DNA of 64,000 nucleotides from positions 1,001,501-1,065,500 of the forward strand of contig SDUX01000006.1 in NCBI GenBank assembly GCA_008729055.1, given 5' to 3'. The DNA comes from Pyropia haitanensis. Its lineage: Eukaryota > Rhodophyta > Bangiophyceae > Bangiales > Bangiaceae. Position 1 is the stretch's first letter. Every line of letters begins with the position of its first letter. The notes below the pieces were generated by a model. The model was not told where the DNA came from, searched no databases, and saw only the letters and a list, made by a program, of their open reading frames with translations. The translations under genes were made by a program, and so were the position numbers. Positions 1 to 10,758 of the stretch are shown here, piece by piece.

Positions 1-2
1 GG

Positions 3-620
3 GAGCGGGAGCGGGAGCGGGAGCGGGAGCGGGAGCGGGAGCGGGACGGGCGTGACCGTGACGGCCGCGACCGTGACGGGCGGGACGGGCGGGATGGGGG
101 TGGGCGCGACGGGCGGGACCACCCACGGGACCGGGACGGGCGCGACCGCGACGGCCGCGACCGCGACGGCCGCGACCGGGACGGGCGGGACCGGGACGGG
201 CGGGACCGGGACGGCCGCGACCGCGACGGGCGTGACCGTGACGGCCGCGACCGCGACGGGCGGGTGGTGCGGGACGGCCGGGACCGGGACCGCGACGGCC
301 ACAGCGGCGGGCATGGCGGGCACGGCGGGCACGGCGGGCGCGACGGCCGCGACGGCCGCGACGGGCGGGACGGGCGGGACCGCTCCCGCGACGGGCGGGA
401 CGGGCGGGACCGCTCCCGCGACGCGCGCGACGTGCGCGACGGCCGCGATGGCCGCGACGGCCGCGATGGCCGTGAAGGCCGCGACGGCCGCGACAGCCGC
501 GACGTGCGCGACGGCCGCGACGGCCGCGACGGCCGGGATGGGCGTGACAGCCGCGACGGCCGGGGCGCGCCGTCCTTGTCGCGCGGCGGGCCACCCCCGC
601 GGGGCGGCGTCCACGCGCCG

Positions 621-667
<47 letters not shown>

Positions 668-1388
668 CCCACCGCCACCGCCGCCGCCGCCACCACCCCC
701 ACCGCCGCCGTCGTCGGTGCCGCCGCCGCCGCCATCGTCGTCGTCGAGCGGCCGCGCGGCGGGGTCGTCCCGCACGGGGGGGTCAACCAAGGGCGGGTCG
801 ACGGGCGGGGCGGCGGCGGCCACGGCGGCCAAGCTGCCCGAGGCGGCAGCCGCCACGGCTGCTCCGCCGCCTCCTCCCCCCCCTCCGCCGCCGCCGCCTC
901 CCCCACCCCCGCCGCCCCCTCCACCGGCGTCCCCGCCCCCTCCCTCGGCGTCTACCAAGCGGGCGGCGTCCCCTCCCCCTCCCCCCCCCTCCCCCCCCCT
1001 CCCAACGGTCGTCCCCCCCATTGGCGAACACACCTCCCTCCTCGCCGCCAAGCGCGTCCGCCGCGTCACCGAGATCAGCACGACGGCAATCACCAAGCAC
1101 CGCCGCGGCCGCCGCCGCGCCTTCAAGGCGCTCAAGGCGCTGCTCGCGTCCCAAAACTACGGCCGCCTCCCCGTCAGCGCGGCGACGTACACCAATATCG
1201 CCGCGCCGCCGTCGACGGCGCCGCCAAAGAAGTACTGCGACATTACGGGCCTGCCGGCGGCGTACACGGACCCGCGCACGCGGATGCGGTACTGGGGGGT
1301 GGGCGGGTTCGCGGCGGCGCGCGCGATGCCCGAGTGGCGGGTGGATGAGTTTCTGGCGCTGCGGGGGGCCAACACGCAGCTCAAGTGA
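3..1388 (+). CDS. INO80C: INO80 complex subunit C (Ies6) homologue, 5' end outside window
   Basis: Subunit of the INO80 nucleosome remodeller, which moves or evicts H2A.Z nucleosomes in the nucleus. The last ~120 residues hold the family signature: a basic stretch with FKALKALLASQNYGRLP, then a YL1-type C-terminal domain with KKYCDITGLPAAYTDPRT and a final FLALRGAN. The long N-terminal part is low complexity, first Asp-Gly-Arg/Asp-Arg repeats, then two polyproline blocks separated by an Ala/Gly/Ser-rich segment. The frame is open to the left edge with no stop, and the first in-frame start-like codon inside (264) is GTG, so the true start lies upstream. Yeast and animal homologues are about 170-190 residues, so most of this N-terminus is an extension. 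The gene converges on the J-domain gene. The domain call is firm; the low-complexity part could contain an unrecognised splice. Confidence 0.85.
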
Positions 1389-1960
1389 GCGGCGCGAGCA
1401 AAGGGGGGGGGTTCGGGGGGAGGAGGGGCGGCTGCGGGAGCGGGGTGCGCCTGTGGCGAGTGGTGTCCCGAGTTCCTTGTGGCTTGGCGTGGCTGGCATG
1501 TGCGTCAACCGCCAGGCTTTGGCAGGCTCCCTTGGCTGCTGCGAACCCAGTCTTGCTGGCTCTACCGCGCTGTCCAAGGCGCCTGCTCTCGGCCGCGGCG
1601 CATCGTTGAGTGCTTTTTTCTGTTTCTCCTTGTGCCTCTCTTCTTGTGGTGAGGGCCTGCCAGCCTCGCCGGCGTGGTTCCGTTACGGTCCCTCAGTGCT
1701 TTGTCGTTCGGCCGACGGTGCTCCGCGGCGTGCGCCCGCAGTCGGGACCGCGCCGCACGCCCTGGGAATACGGTGGGCAGAACAGCGGGATTCGGGTCGG
1801 GAGTCTGGCTCTCCAGGCGCCACCGCCCAGCCGTCAGCGGCCAGTTCCGTCCCGGTTGCTACCGACTCCCGCCCCTCATGCTTTGGCTGCCCGCCACCGG
1901 CGCCACAGAGACAGGAAAGGAAAAAAAAAAAATGACGGCACCGCCACGCGGGCGCCGCGC
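1389..1960. other. Intergenic, tail to tail
   Basis: 3' flanks of two convergent genes. I see a 12-base A run at about 1921-1932 and no other recognisable element. Confidence 0.5.
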
Positions 1961-2104
1961 CTACCCACGCCGGTTCCCCGCGCCGTAGCCGCGGCCGGCC
2001 ATGCCGCCGCGGCCGTAGCCCATGCCACTGCCCATGCCGCCGTAGCCCATGCCGCCGCGGCCGGCCATGCCGCCACGGCCCATGCCGCCGCCATAGCCGC
2101 CGCC

Positions 2105-2135
<31 letters not shown>

Positions 2136-4946
2136 CCACCCATGCCACCCATGCCACCCATACCGCCCATACCGCCTCCCATGCCGCCGCCCATGCCGCC
2201 CATGCCACCGCCCATGCCGCCACCCATGCCGCCCATGCCGCCGCCCATGCCGCCGCCCATGCCGCCGCCGCGGCCAAACATGCCACCGCCGCCGCCGCCC
2301 GACGGGACGGCCCCCTTGGGCCCCACCGACCCCGGTGGTGGGGGCTTGCCCTCCAACTCCGCCGCCCACACCTCCTGCGCGTTCTTCAGCTCGTCAAAGA
2401 TGAGCTCGGCAAGCACCACATCCTCCGTGGACAGCCCCTTTTGCGTGATCTTGTCCGGGTGCACCTGCAGGATGGCCTTGTGGTAGTTGACCTTGACCTT
2501 GGACGCCACTGCCAGCGTCTCCATCGTCACGGGCTTCCACGTCGACGACGCGTACAGCACCGAGTCGAGCGTCGCGAGCAGCGCACGCAGGTTGCCCCGC
2601 CGCTGGCCCGCTGCCGTCCACCGGTTGATCTTGACCTCGCACGAGCTCCGCACACCGTCCTTTGCGGCCTGGTGCGCCGCCTCCCCCTCCTCCCGTTCCC
2701 TGACCGCCGCGAGCTTCTCGTCCGCCCGCGCCTTGACCTCCGCCGCGTGCTTCTTCTTCAGCGCATCGCGCGAGAGTGTCGCGTCGCCGCCAGACCCGCC
2801 GCTGCCGCCAGCGCCGGTGCTACCGCTGCCGCCGCTGCTGCCCGCCTCGGACGCCCGAGAGCGGTTGGATGCAGACGCCCGTGAAGATGGAGGGCGCTTG
2901 CTGCCGTCCGCCCCCCCCCCTCCGCGCGGACCGGCAGCCGCCCCCCCCCCACCCGCGGCACCGCCCATCCGTGGTGCGGAGCGGGACTGCGAAAAGGAGC
3001 CGAGCAGGTCCCCATCGGCGCCGCCGTGCGCCGCCGCCGCCGCCGCCGCCTTGGACGCCGACGCCGACGCCCCAAACGCCCAGTCATCCAGCGGACTGTG
3101 GCCATTGCCCGTCGTGCTCGCCCGCCGCAGGGCCGCCCCGCCCGCCGCGGGCGCCTTGCCACCACCACCGCCGCCGCCGCCCATCAGATCCGCCAGCAGG
3201 TCGCCCTCACTGCCCGACGCCCGCACCGACGGTGACTCCTCAGACGATCGCGCGTCGGCGCGGCGGGAGCGCGACCGCGGGCGGGAGGGGGTAGTGTCTG
3301 CGGGGGCCGCCGCGCCACCGGTGCCGCCGCTGCTGAGGTCGTCGAAGAACGAGCCGCCCGCCGCCGCCGCCGCCGCCGCCGCCGCGGACGGCGCCGGGTC
3401 ACTGCCAAAGATGCGCTCCCCGTAGGATGACCCGGTGGTGGTGCGGTCCGGATGCGGCGGCCGCGACCGCGACGCGCGCTGCGTCGACTCGCGCTTGCCC
3501 ACCCCTGCCGACGGGTAGCTACCACCGCGGGCCGGCGGCACCAGCGCCTCGTCCTCAGACACACCAGGCGAGGCCGCCACAGAGCCGGACCGGCGGCGGC
3601 CGCCCGCACCCGCCCCACCGCCCGTCGGGCCGTCCATGCTGTTGCGCGCGCTGCGGCGCACGCCGCCGGCAGCCTTAAAGGAGCGGAAGGAGCCGTCATC
3701 GCCCCCATTAACAGACCCGGCGCGCCCGTCCTTTTCCGACCCGTACCCGCCGCCGCCGCCGCCGCCCACCCCACTGCCGCCATCCGTGCCGCCCCCACCA
3801 CCGCCATACATGCCATCCTCGTCGTCTGACGACGGCCCGTCACCGCCATCCTCGTCCCAGAGGCTCTCCCCAAAGTTGTTGGCCGCCGAAGCGGGCGCCG
3901 CCGCCGCCGCCCGCCGAGGCGGCGCCGCCGCCGCGGCGCCACCCCCGCTCAGCCCAAACACGTCGTCATCCGCGGGGGACACGTTGGCCGAGCTCCCGTA
4001 CCGCCCGCCGCCATCGCCATAGCTCGAGCGCCCACCACCCCCCAGCGGCGCGTCCTCCCCGAGGCTGCCGCTCCCCCCCCTCTCCCCACTCGCGGGGGCA
4101 CCAGGCGAGCGCATCGTCGCGAGCGCCTCCCCGCCCACCACCTCCACCACCTGGTCAAACGCGCGGGCGGCGTCGGCGTAAAAGCGGCGGCGCATCTCGA
4201 CCGTCTCGGAGAGGGCGGCGCTAAACAGCGCCGCGCGCAGTGGCAGCGCCCCCTCCATCGCGTCCAGCAGCGCCGGCGCGGCCGCGTCCAGCTCATCCCG
4301 CTTGGCCTCGGCCTTGGCACGATCCGCGTCGGCGGCGGCGCCGCCCGCCAGCGGGGAGCCGCCCACGCCCGGCGGCCCAAACGGGTTGACGCCCCCCCCT
4401 CCCCCCGCGGACCGCGCCTCGGCCAGCCGGCTGCGGTAACGATCCAGGTCCGCCGCCGCCCGGCGGCGCGCGTCGAGGCGGGACGCAACGTCCCGCCCGC
4501 GCGCCACCTCCTCGTCCAGCGGCGCCAGCACCCGCCGCCGCAGCCGCCGCTCCGCCCGCCGCAGCGCGTCGTCCGCCACGTGCGCGTCGGCCGTCGCAAG
4601 CGCGTCCGCAGCCGGCGCCAGCGGCGGCGACGCGGGCGGCGCCGCCGCGTCGGCCGCGGCGGCCGCGTCGACGAGCGTCAGCGACACGGCCTGCGACGCG
4701 GCGGCGGCCTTGGCCAGCGCCTCAAACGCGTCCGCCGCGTCCGCCTTGAGCCGCCGCAGCGCCGCCGTCTGCCGCACGTACGCGGCGGCGGCACGGTCCA
4801 GGTCGGGGGGGCCCCCGTACGAGCCGCCGCCGCCGCCACCCGTGGCGGGGGTGTCGCTCAGGCCGACCGACGCGAGGACGGTGTGGCGGGTGCGCTCGGC
4901 GGCGCGCTTGGCCTCCACCCCAAAGCTCTTGAGCTTGGACGTCCAC

Positions 4947-4984
<38 letters not shown>

Positions 4985-5020
4985 GGCGGGGCCAAACGCG
5001 GGGTCAAACGCCGGGTCCAT
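1961..5020 (-). CDS. BAR-domain plus auxilin-like J-domain protein
   Basis: Probable clathrin-uncoating co-chaperone. The start chosen is the ATG at 5020 (MDPAFDPAFG), giving 1019 residues; an in-frame extension upstream reads through a Phe-rich, UTR-like stretch. Residues ~25-300 are Ala/Arg/Asp-rich amphipathic helices with the layout of a BAR domain (KLKSFGVEAKRAAERTR at the start, LDRYRSRLAEARS in the middle, MRRRFYADAARAFDQV at the end). A long disordered Gly/Ser/Pro linker follows. Residues ~800-890 form an auxilin-type J domain, with INRW, then VNYHKAILQVHPDK; the HPD triad that stimulates Hsc70 is at about 854-856. The tail (~925-1019) is GGM/GMGG repeats. Auxilins normally lack a BAR domain, and in plants a separate BAR protein partners auxilin. 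It lies divergently from nothing close by and has no visible intron. Confidence 0.78.
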
Positions 5021-6456
5021 GGCGCAAAACAAAAAAAAAAACAGGAGCGGGCGTCTCTCCGTCGCTCCAGGTCTCACAGACACGCCTCCAGTCCCCACCA
5101 ACCCGCCGACCGGGGGGGGAAAATCAACGTAATAGGGAGAGGACGCGTCACCAACGGACGGGCGGCGGGGGGGAGTCTGATGGCAGCACCGCACCGGGAA
5201 TAGAGTGTCGTGAGCGGAGCGCGCCAGTGGACGACGGGGGGAGGGGGGGCACCGCCCGCCGGGGCGCCGCCCGGCAGCCGTCTACACGCACGCCTGCTGC
5301 CTCCCCCCCCCACCCCCCCCCCTGGTCCCCCCCCCCCTCCACTACCGCGCCGCCGCCGCCTCGTCACCCGCCCGCCGGCACGACCGAGACCGCGACACCC
5401 GTCCGCGGCCCCGCGACGGACGACGGACGACACCCAACCTCCTCCACCCGTGCGTCCGCAGTGGGCGCGGCGCCACCCCCCCCCCCGCCGCCCGGCGGCA
5501 GCGACTGCCACGGCGGCGGCAGCCGGCGGAGCTGCACCTGCCCACACCGGGAGCACCACGCCCGCGGGCGCAAGCCACAGCCGCAGGCGGTGCGCGCGGT
5601 AGCCGACGCGGCCGGCCGTCGCGTCGCGGGTCGCGGCCGCCGCCGGGGGCCACAGCGCGAGGCCCGCAGCCGCCGCCGCTGTCGGCTGCCACTGCCCGAC
5701 GACGCACTACGCTGGGGGGGCCTCGGGCGGTGGCGGGCACGCTCGGGCACCCCCCGTCTGGGCACGCAATCGCAGGGCGGTGACAGCGCACCAGAAGATG
5801 AGGGCGGGTGCGCCCGCGTGGGGTTGTGGGCGGGCGGTTGCAAGCCGCAAGCTGCCGCCCCGCGGCCGGAAAACCCGATGGGGTTTTGTGACAGCGGGCG
5901 GTGGCCGTCCCGTGCTTGCGAAATCTGTTGCTTACTGTGAGGCGGCATCCGTCGGCTGCGATGAGTTGCGCTCGACGCCAGCCAATGGGATTTGTGATCG
6001 GATGTGACGACCTATCAAAGACGCCCCAACTGGGGGGACGTCTATTGGAAGGTGACGACCTATCGAGGACGCGCATCGCTGCGGGACACGGCGATCAGCC
6101 GTCGCGCGGACGCGCCTCTGCCGGCAGCCCGCTCTCGCACAGCCATCCCCCCGGCGGCGTTCAGGCGCAAGCCACACGGCGGGCAGCGCCGTCAGCACCA
6201 CTGCGGCACGGCCGCCTGGGGTATCCATAGGATAGGGTGACCGAGCAGGGCTCATGCACGAGCGGCCGCTGCAGACGTACAGAACACAACGAGAGAAGAA
6301 AGGGCGGCCGCCGCTCCACCACGCTTGCCCGTCCAGACGACAGCCAGCCTCTGTCGCTGCCAGCCGTTCCTTCCCACGCCCCTCCCACGCGCTCCCCCCC
6401 CCCCTCCCCCCCCCCCCCGCCCATCCACCGACCCACCCGACCCCGCGCCACGGCCC
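5021..6456. other. Intergenic, nothing recognised
   Basis: Upstream flank of the BAR-J gene and downstream flank of the lumenal-protein gene. It is C-rich, especially 5300-5350 and 6400-6440. All open frames here look like GC-driven shadows. Confidence 0.5.
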
Positions 6457-7032
6457 TCACTTGTGCTCCGCGAGCCACCCCGCGGTGGCCTTGGCCATCT
6501 CCTCGGCGCTCTCGACCATCTCCTCCAGCTCGCGGGCGACCCCCCCCCGGCGCCCCCCCCGGATCTCGGTCACCAGCTCCAGGTCGTGCCCCCGCATCTT
6601 GGCCACCACCGTCGACGCGGCGTCGCCGCCAACGCCCGCCGCGGCCTTGGCCATCGCCCCCAGCAGCGGGGTGACGACCGCCGCGCGCGCACGGTGGAGG
6701 TAGTTGGTGTCATCCACCGACAGGGGCTCCTTCATCTTGCGCACCGTGTCGAGGAGGGGGCCCAGCTTGGCCGCCCCGGCCGCCACCGCCGCGATGGCGC
6801 CGGCGGTGGCGCCGTCCTTGAGCGACAGGGACGACGCCGCGGCGGGCGCGGGGGGGGGCACCCCCGCCGCGGTGACGGCAGCAGCAAGGGAGAGGGCGGT
6901 TGCCAGGACCGCACGGCGGGAGAGGGGGGCGGCGGCCATGACCAGCCCGGCGGGGGGGGGGGGGCGGCGGCCGGCGGCGGCGAGGCGGGCGGGCGGGGCG
7001 GCCAGGGCGGCGGGGGTCCCGACAAAAGCCAT
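6457..7032 (-). CDS. Thylakoid-lumen protein precursor, PsbQ-like candidate
   Basis: 191 residues from the ATG at 7032 (MAFVGTPAALAAPP). The first ~30 residues are Ala/Pro/Arg-rich like a plastid transit peptide. LSRRAVLATALSLAAA follows: twin arginines plus a hydrophobic stretch ending in an Ala-rich cleavage region, the layout of a Tat-type lumen-targeting signal. The mature part of ~135 residues is helical and without cysteine, with LLDTVRKMKEPLSVDDTNYL, LHRARAAVVTPLLGAMAKA and a C-terminal acidic/basic helix ending in AEHK. Size and helix pattern suit a PsbQ/PsbQ'-type extrinsic photosystem II protein or another small lumenal helical bundle; I cannot decide between them. Targeting is fairly clear, family is not. 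Single exon. Confidence 0.55.
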   Translation of the reverse strand: MAFVGTPAALAAPPARLAAAGRRPPPPAGLVMAAAPLSRRAVLATALSLAAAVTAAGVPPPAPAAASSLSLKDGATAGAIAAVAAGAAKLGPLLDTVRKMKEPLSVDDTNYLHRARAAVVTPLLGAMAKAAAGVGGDAASTVVAKMRGHDLELVTEIRGGRRGGVARELEEMVESAEEMAKATAGWLAEHK

Positions 7033-7438
7033 GGCGGTCGGCAGCAAGGAAAAGGAAGGGGTGAGGGAGGGGTGGGGGTGGGGGGGGAGAAGAACGCCGA
7101 CTGGTCAGGAGCGTGGGCGGCACGTGCACGGGTCGGGGCGTTGCCGTAGGGTCCCACGAGGGCGGATGGGGCGGCGATGCCCCGACGCGGAGCACGAGCG
7201 CGTGTCCGCCGCCTCGGCGATGCCACAGCCTCCACGCCCCCCCCCGCCCCCCCCGGCCAGAATTGGGTCGCGACTTGTTTTCCATTTCCTCGATCAACAC
7301 CACCTTCAAACCACACCCAGTGGCCTCCCCCAGGCGATGTCGTGTCACGCCGCGACCGGCGGCGGCGGGCCACGCACGGCCAGGGTGGCGGCGCCCCCCC
7401 CCCCCCCCCCACTAGGGGTGTGCAATGTCACGATCTGT

Positions 7439-7452
7439 CATGAAATTTCATG
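7439..7452. repeat. 14-bp perfect palindrome CATGAAATTTCATG
   Basis: Perfect dyad just inside the left end of the putative hAT-like element, in an AT-richer pocket. It could be a subterminal transposase site or a promoter element. Confidence 0.6.
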
Positions 7453-7553
7453 GAAATGTCCGACCCCTCTCACTGTCGCCTTCCTACGCGATGTCGTGAC
7501 AGGAAATTTCTTTCCGTTTCTTTCCGACACGTGGCTTGCACACGGGAATGGAG

Positions 7554-7560
7554 TATATAT
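7554..7560 (+). promoter_or_regulatory. TATA-like box
   Basis: TATATAT in an otherwise GC-rich region, about 155 bases before the first plausible ATG (7715, context ACCATGG). It may serve that open frame or be fortuitous inside the element. Confidence 0.3.
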
Positions 7561-7714
7561 CCCCACCACGTGTCCACAACTCCGCACTGCCGCTCGCTCT
7601 CCTTCCTTGCGGAACGACTGCTCGTCGTCGCCATCACTGTCCCTGCTTCCGTCTTCGTCCGCCTCGGATACTGAGTCTCACCTCCCACACCACACCCCAC
7701 CTCAACCAAACACC

Positions 7715-8314
7715 ATGGTTCTTCATCCCCTACGCCCCCCGCGGAGCCAGCGGGCTGTTAACAACACCTGGGTGGGGCGGTGGCTGGGGCGACGGCGGGG
7801 GCGATACCCGCCGGGGCGGCGGCGGCGGCAGCGGCAGCGGCAGCGGCGGCAGCGGCGGCGGCGGCAACCCATATGCGGTGTCGGGTGGTGGCGGCGGTGG
7901 CGCCGGCGGTGGTTCCATTCGGCTGGGCGCGGCGCCCGCGGCGCCCGCGGCGGCGGCCACGTCGGCGAGCGCCTTCTACCCCCTTTCTTCCTCCTCCTCC
8001 TTTTCCCCCTCCTCCTCCTCTTACCCCCCGGTGGGCCGCACGTGGAGCGACAACCGCCGGCGGTGGGGGGACCCCCCCGCGGCGGCGGTGGGGGTCTCTT
8101 TCAGGGACCTTCCCGGCCGCTCCCTTCGTGGCCGCCGTGCAACCACGGCGCCCGCGTCGTGGCGGGCGGCCGCGTCCCGGTGCGGGCTGCCCGTCAGGGC
8201 GGGGGGGTGCTGCGGCTGGGGAACGACCGTCGCGTGCCAGGGGGCGGGGGGGGGGGGCGGGGGATTTTTTTTTTTTTTTTTGTAAGGAGGGGGGCAGTGG
8301 CGGTGAGGCGGTGA
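7715..8314 (+). CDS. Hypothetical Arg/Gly-rich open frame, doubtful
   Basis: An ATG in good context (ACCATGG) follows a TATA-like box and opens 199 codons. The translation is mostly Arg, Gly and Pro low complexity and ends after a T17 run at about 8266-8282. A competing frame over the same DNA gives a more natural Gly/Ser/Ala-rich peptide (PYAVSGGGGG, ASAFYPLSSSSSFS). I recognise no domain. It could be a 5' exon of the Popeye-like gene, cargo of the putative hAT-like element, or not coding at all. Confidence 0.2.
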   Translation: MVLHPLRPPRSQRAVNNTWVGRWLGRRRGRYPPGRRRRQRQRQRRQRRRRQPICGVGWWRRWRRRWFHSAGRGARGARGGGHVGERLLPPFFLLLLFPLLLLLPPGGPHVERQPPAVGGPPRGGGGGLFQGPSRPLPSWPPCNHGARVVAGGRVPVRAARQGGGVLRLGNDRRVPGGGGGGRGIFFFFFVRRGAVAVRR

Positions 8315-8858
8315 CAAGGGAGCGGGTGCTGTGGAGCTGTTGTGCGTCAGACTGTGCTGAGCCAATCAGGGATGGAATTGGGAACGCTCCTGGCTCAGAA
8401 GTCCTTTTTGGCTTCAGGAAGGGACGTCCCTCTGTCGAGCGATGTCCCCCTCTTTCCGACAGCGGGCAGAGAAAGACAGCAGCAAATCTGTCCCGGGCCT
8501 TTCTGCACATCCCTAGCGGCCACGCCGCCGCGCCGCGCGTCCGCCGCCGCCCACCGCCCGCGCCCGCCCCGCCGTGCGTGCGCTCTGTCCCCACCGCCGG
8601 CGCTGCCGCCCGTCCGCAGCGGCGGCGGCCGCCCGCTCCGCCCCGCTCCTCACTGGCGGCGGGTCGGTCCCCCCCCCGCGTCCTCCCTGCCGCCGGCGCA
8701 TCCTCCCGCTGTGGGGTCCCCCCACTGGCGTCTCCCCCCCCGCTGCCGGCGGCGGTGCGGCGGCGTCCCCCCCCCCGCCCCCCCCCCCCCCCCGGCGCAT
8801 GCTGCGGTCAGCAGCAGCCGCCGCCGCGGCGGCGGCGGCGACGGCGACGGCGGCAGCG

Positions 8859-8899
<41 letters not shown>

Positions 8900-9247
8900 G
8901 GGCAGCCGCCGCCCCCCCCCCGCCGCCGGCGGCGCCACCGCCGCACGGCGGCTGGCCGCGGCGGCCGCCACGCGGCGCCGCGCCACGGCGGGCTGGTCGG
9001 CCGCCGCCGTGGGGGGGGGGGGGGGGGGGCGCCGCCGTTGCCGCCGCCGCCGCCGCCGCGGGTGGGCGCGGCTGGTGGCGGCGGCGGGGGGGGGGGGCGC
9101 CGCCGGGGCTGGCGCGGTTGGGGGGGGAGGGGGGGGGGGGCGCCCCGGGGGGTATGGCTCCGGGGGGGGGGGGGGGGGGGGGGGGCGGCAGCGGCGGTGG
9201 TGGTGATGGTGGCGGTGGTCGCGGCGGTGGTGCTGGCATTCATGGTA

Positions 9248-9400
9248 GAGGTGGTGGGGGTGGGGGTGGGGGTGGGGGTTGGGGTGGGGGTGGGGGTGGG
9301 GGTGGGGGTGGGGGTTGGGGTGGGGGTGGGGGTGGGGGTGGGGTTGGGGGTGGGGGTGGGGGTGGGGGTTGGGGTGGGGGTGGGGGTGGGCGGTGGGGGG
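9248..9400 (+). repeat. GGGGGT minisatellite, G-quadruplex-prone
   Basis: About 25 copies of GGGGGT/GGGGTT units, with G-runs of four or five on one strand throughout. It lies upstream of the Popeye-like coding block. It should fold into G-quadruplexes and is likely length-variable. Confidence 0.85.
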
Positions 9401-9590
9401 GGGTGGCTGGCTGGCGGGGCGCCACCACGACTAGTGGGACGGGCGGGGCGGGCGCGGCGGGCGGTGGCGGCGTCGTTGGTGGCGGTGGCGTCTGGCGCGG
9501 GGTGGTGGGCGGCTGGCGGGGCGTGGCCACCGGCACGACGGCGACGGCGACGACCGGGACGGGCGCCGCCGCCGCCGCGCGCCGGCGTGT

Positions 9591-9686
9591 GTGGGCGGCG
9601 CCCGCGGGTGCCGCCGCCACCCCCGCCGCCGGCGGTGGCGCCGCCGTCGCGGCCGGCGGCAGCGGCGCCACCGCCGCCGCCGGTGG

Positions 9687-9722
<36 letters not shown>

Positions 9723-10722
9723 TCCCCCCCCCCCACCTGGCGTGCCGCGGCGGCGGCGTGGCGCTCCCGCACGCTCGGCGCCGGCCGCGTGGCGCCGGTC
9801 CTCCCCCCCCGAGCGGCGTCGCTGCTCGGCAACGCCAGCTTTGTGCTCGTCGCGCTCTCCTTCCTCTCGGCGGACATGCTCACCCTGCGGTTGCTCAACG
9901 TTACGGCGTCGGTGATGATGCTCGCCTTCAACGCGTTTGCGCTGCACCGGCCGGTGTGGCTCGCCCTCCGCTGGGGCGCCCTCTTTGTCGCCATCAACGC
10001 CGCGCACATTGGGGTGCTGCTGCGGGAGCGCGCGGGCGGCCTGGCCATGCCCGCCACCGCCCGTGACGCGTACGACCGGTGGTTCCGTGGCGGCGGCATG
10101 AGTGAGCGCGCGTTTGTGCGGCTCGTCGACGCGGGGGCGGTGGTGCAGCTGCGGCGGGGGGACCGGCTGACCGCCGAGGGCGAGCCCAACGGCAGCCTGT
10201 GGCTGGTCACGGACGGGGCGGTGCGGGTGGCGGTGGGGGGGGTCGTCGTCGCGCGGGCGCTCACCGCGGGCAGCTGGGTGGGGGAGCGGGGGTTTTTGAG
10301 GGGGCAGACCCTCAAGAGCCTCAACGCGGCGTGTGGGCGGCCGTCCCCGGCAGCGGCGGTACGTTGGGGGATGGGGGGGGGGGGGGGTGCGGCGGGGGTG
10401 GGCCGGTCGCGGTGGCGGCGCGCGGCGGGGTGGCGCGCCACACCGGCAGGGTGGGACGGCGCGCGCACTGGCGGGCTGGCGTGCGATGAGGCGGCAGCCA
10501 GGGGTGCGCCGCGAACGCCAGCGGCGCGCCGCCGTTGCCCTTGAGCGGACGGTGAGGGGGTCGTGCCGGCGTCGGCACCACCCCGCCAGCCGTCCTCCCC
10601 TAGTAAGTAGTCTTGACACTAACTGGCTGTTGGGCACGGCGTCGGCCGGCGTCTCCCCGTGTGCCGTGCCTCGTGTCTCGTCTGCCGGTGTGCGGTCTTT
10701 CCCCCTCACGCACACCCCCCCC

Positions 10723-10758
<36 letters not shown>

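Larger units (their letters stand above)
7413..8515. mobile_element. Possible hAT-like DNA element, 1.1 kb
   Basis: The left end reads TAGGGGTGTGCA (7413-7424). The right end, on the opposite strand, reads TAGGGATGTGCA (8515-8504), so 11 of 12 bases match in inverted orientation. TAGGG with a following TGTGCA is typical of hAT termini. The flanking 8-mers (CCCCCCAC and GCGGCCAC) match at only five of eight positions, so the target duplication is weak. The left end also carries a 14-bp palindrome. The interior is mixed: an AT-richer first 300 bases with a TATA-like motif, then GC-rich low-complexity DNA. No transposase is visible. Confidence 0.45.
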
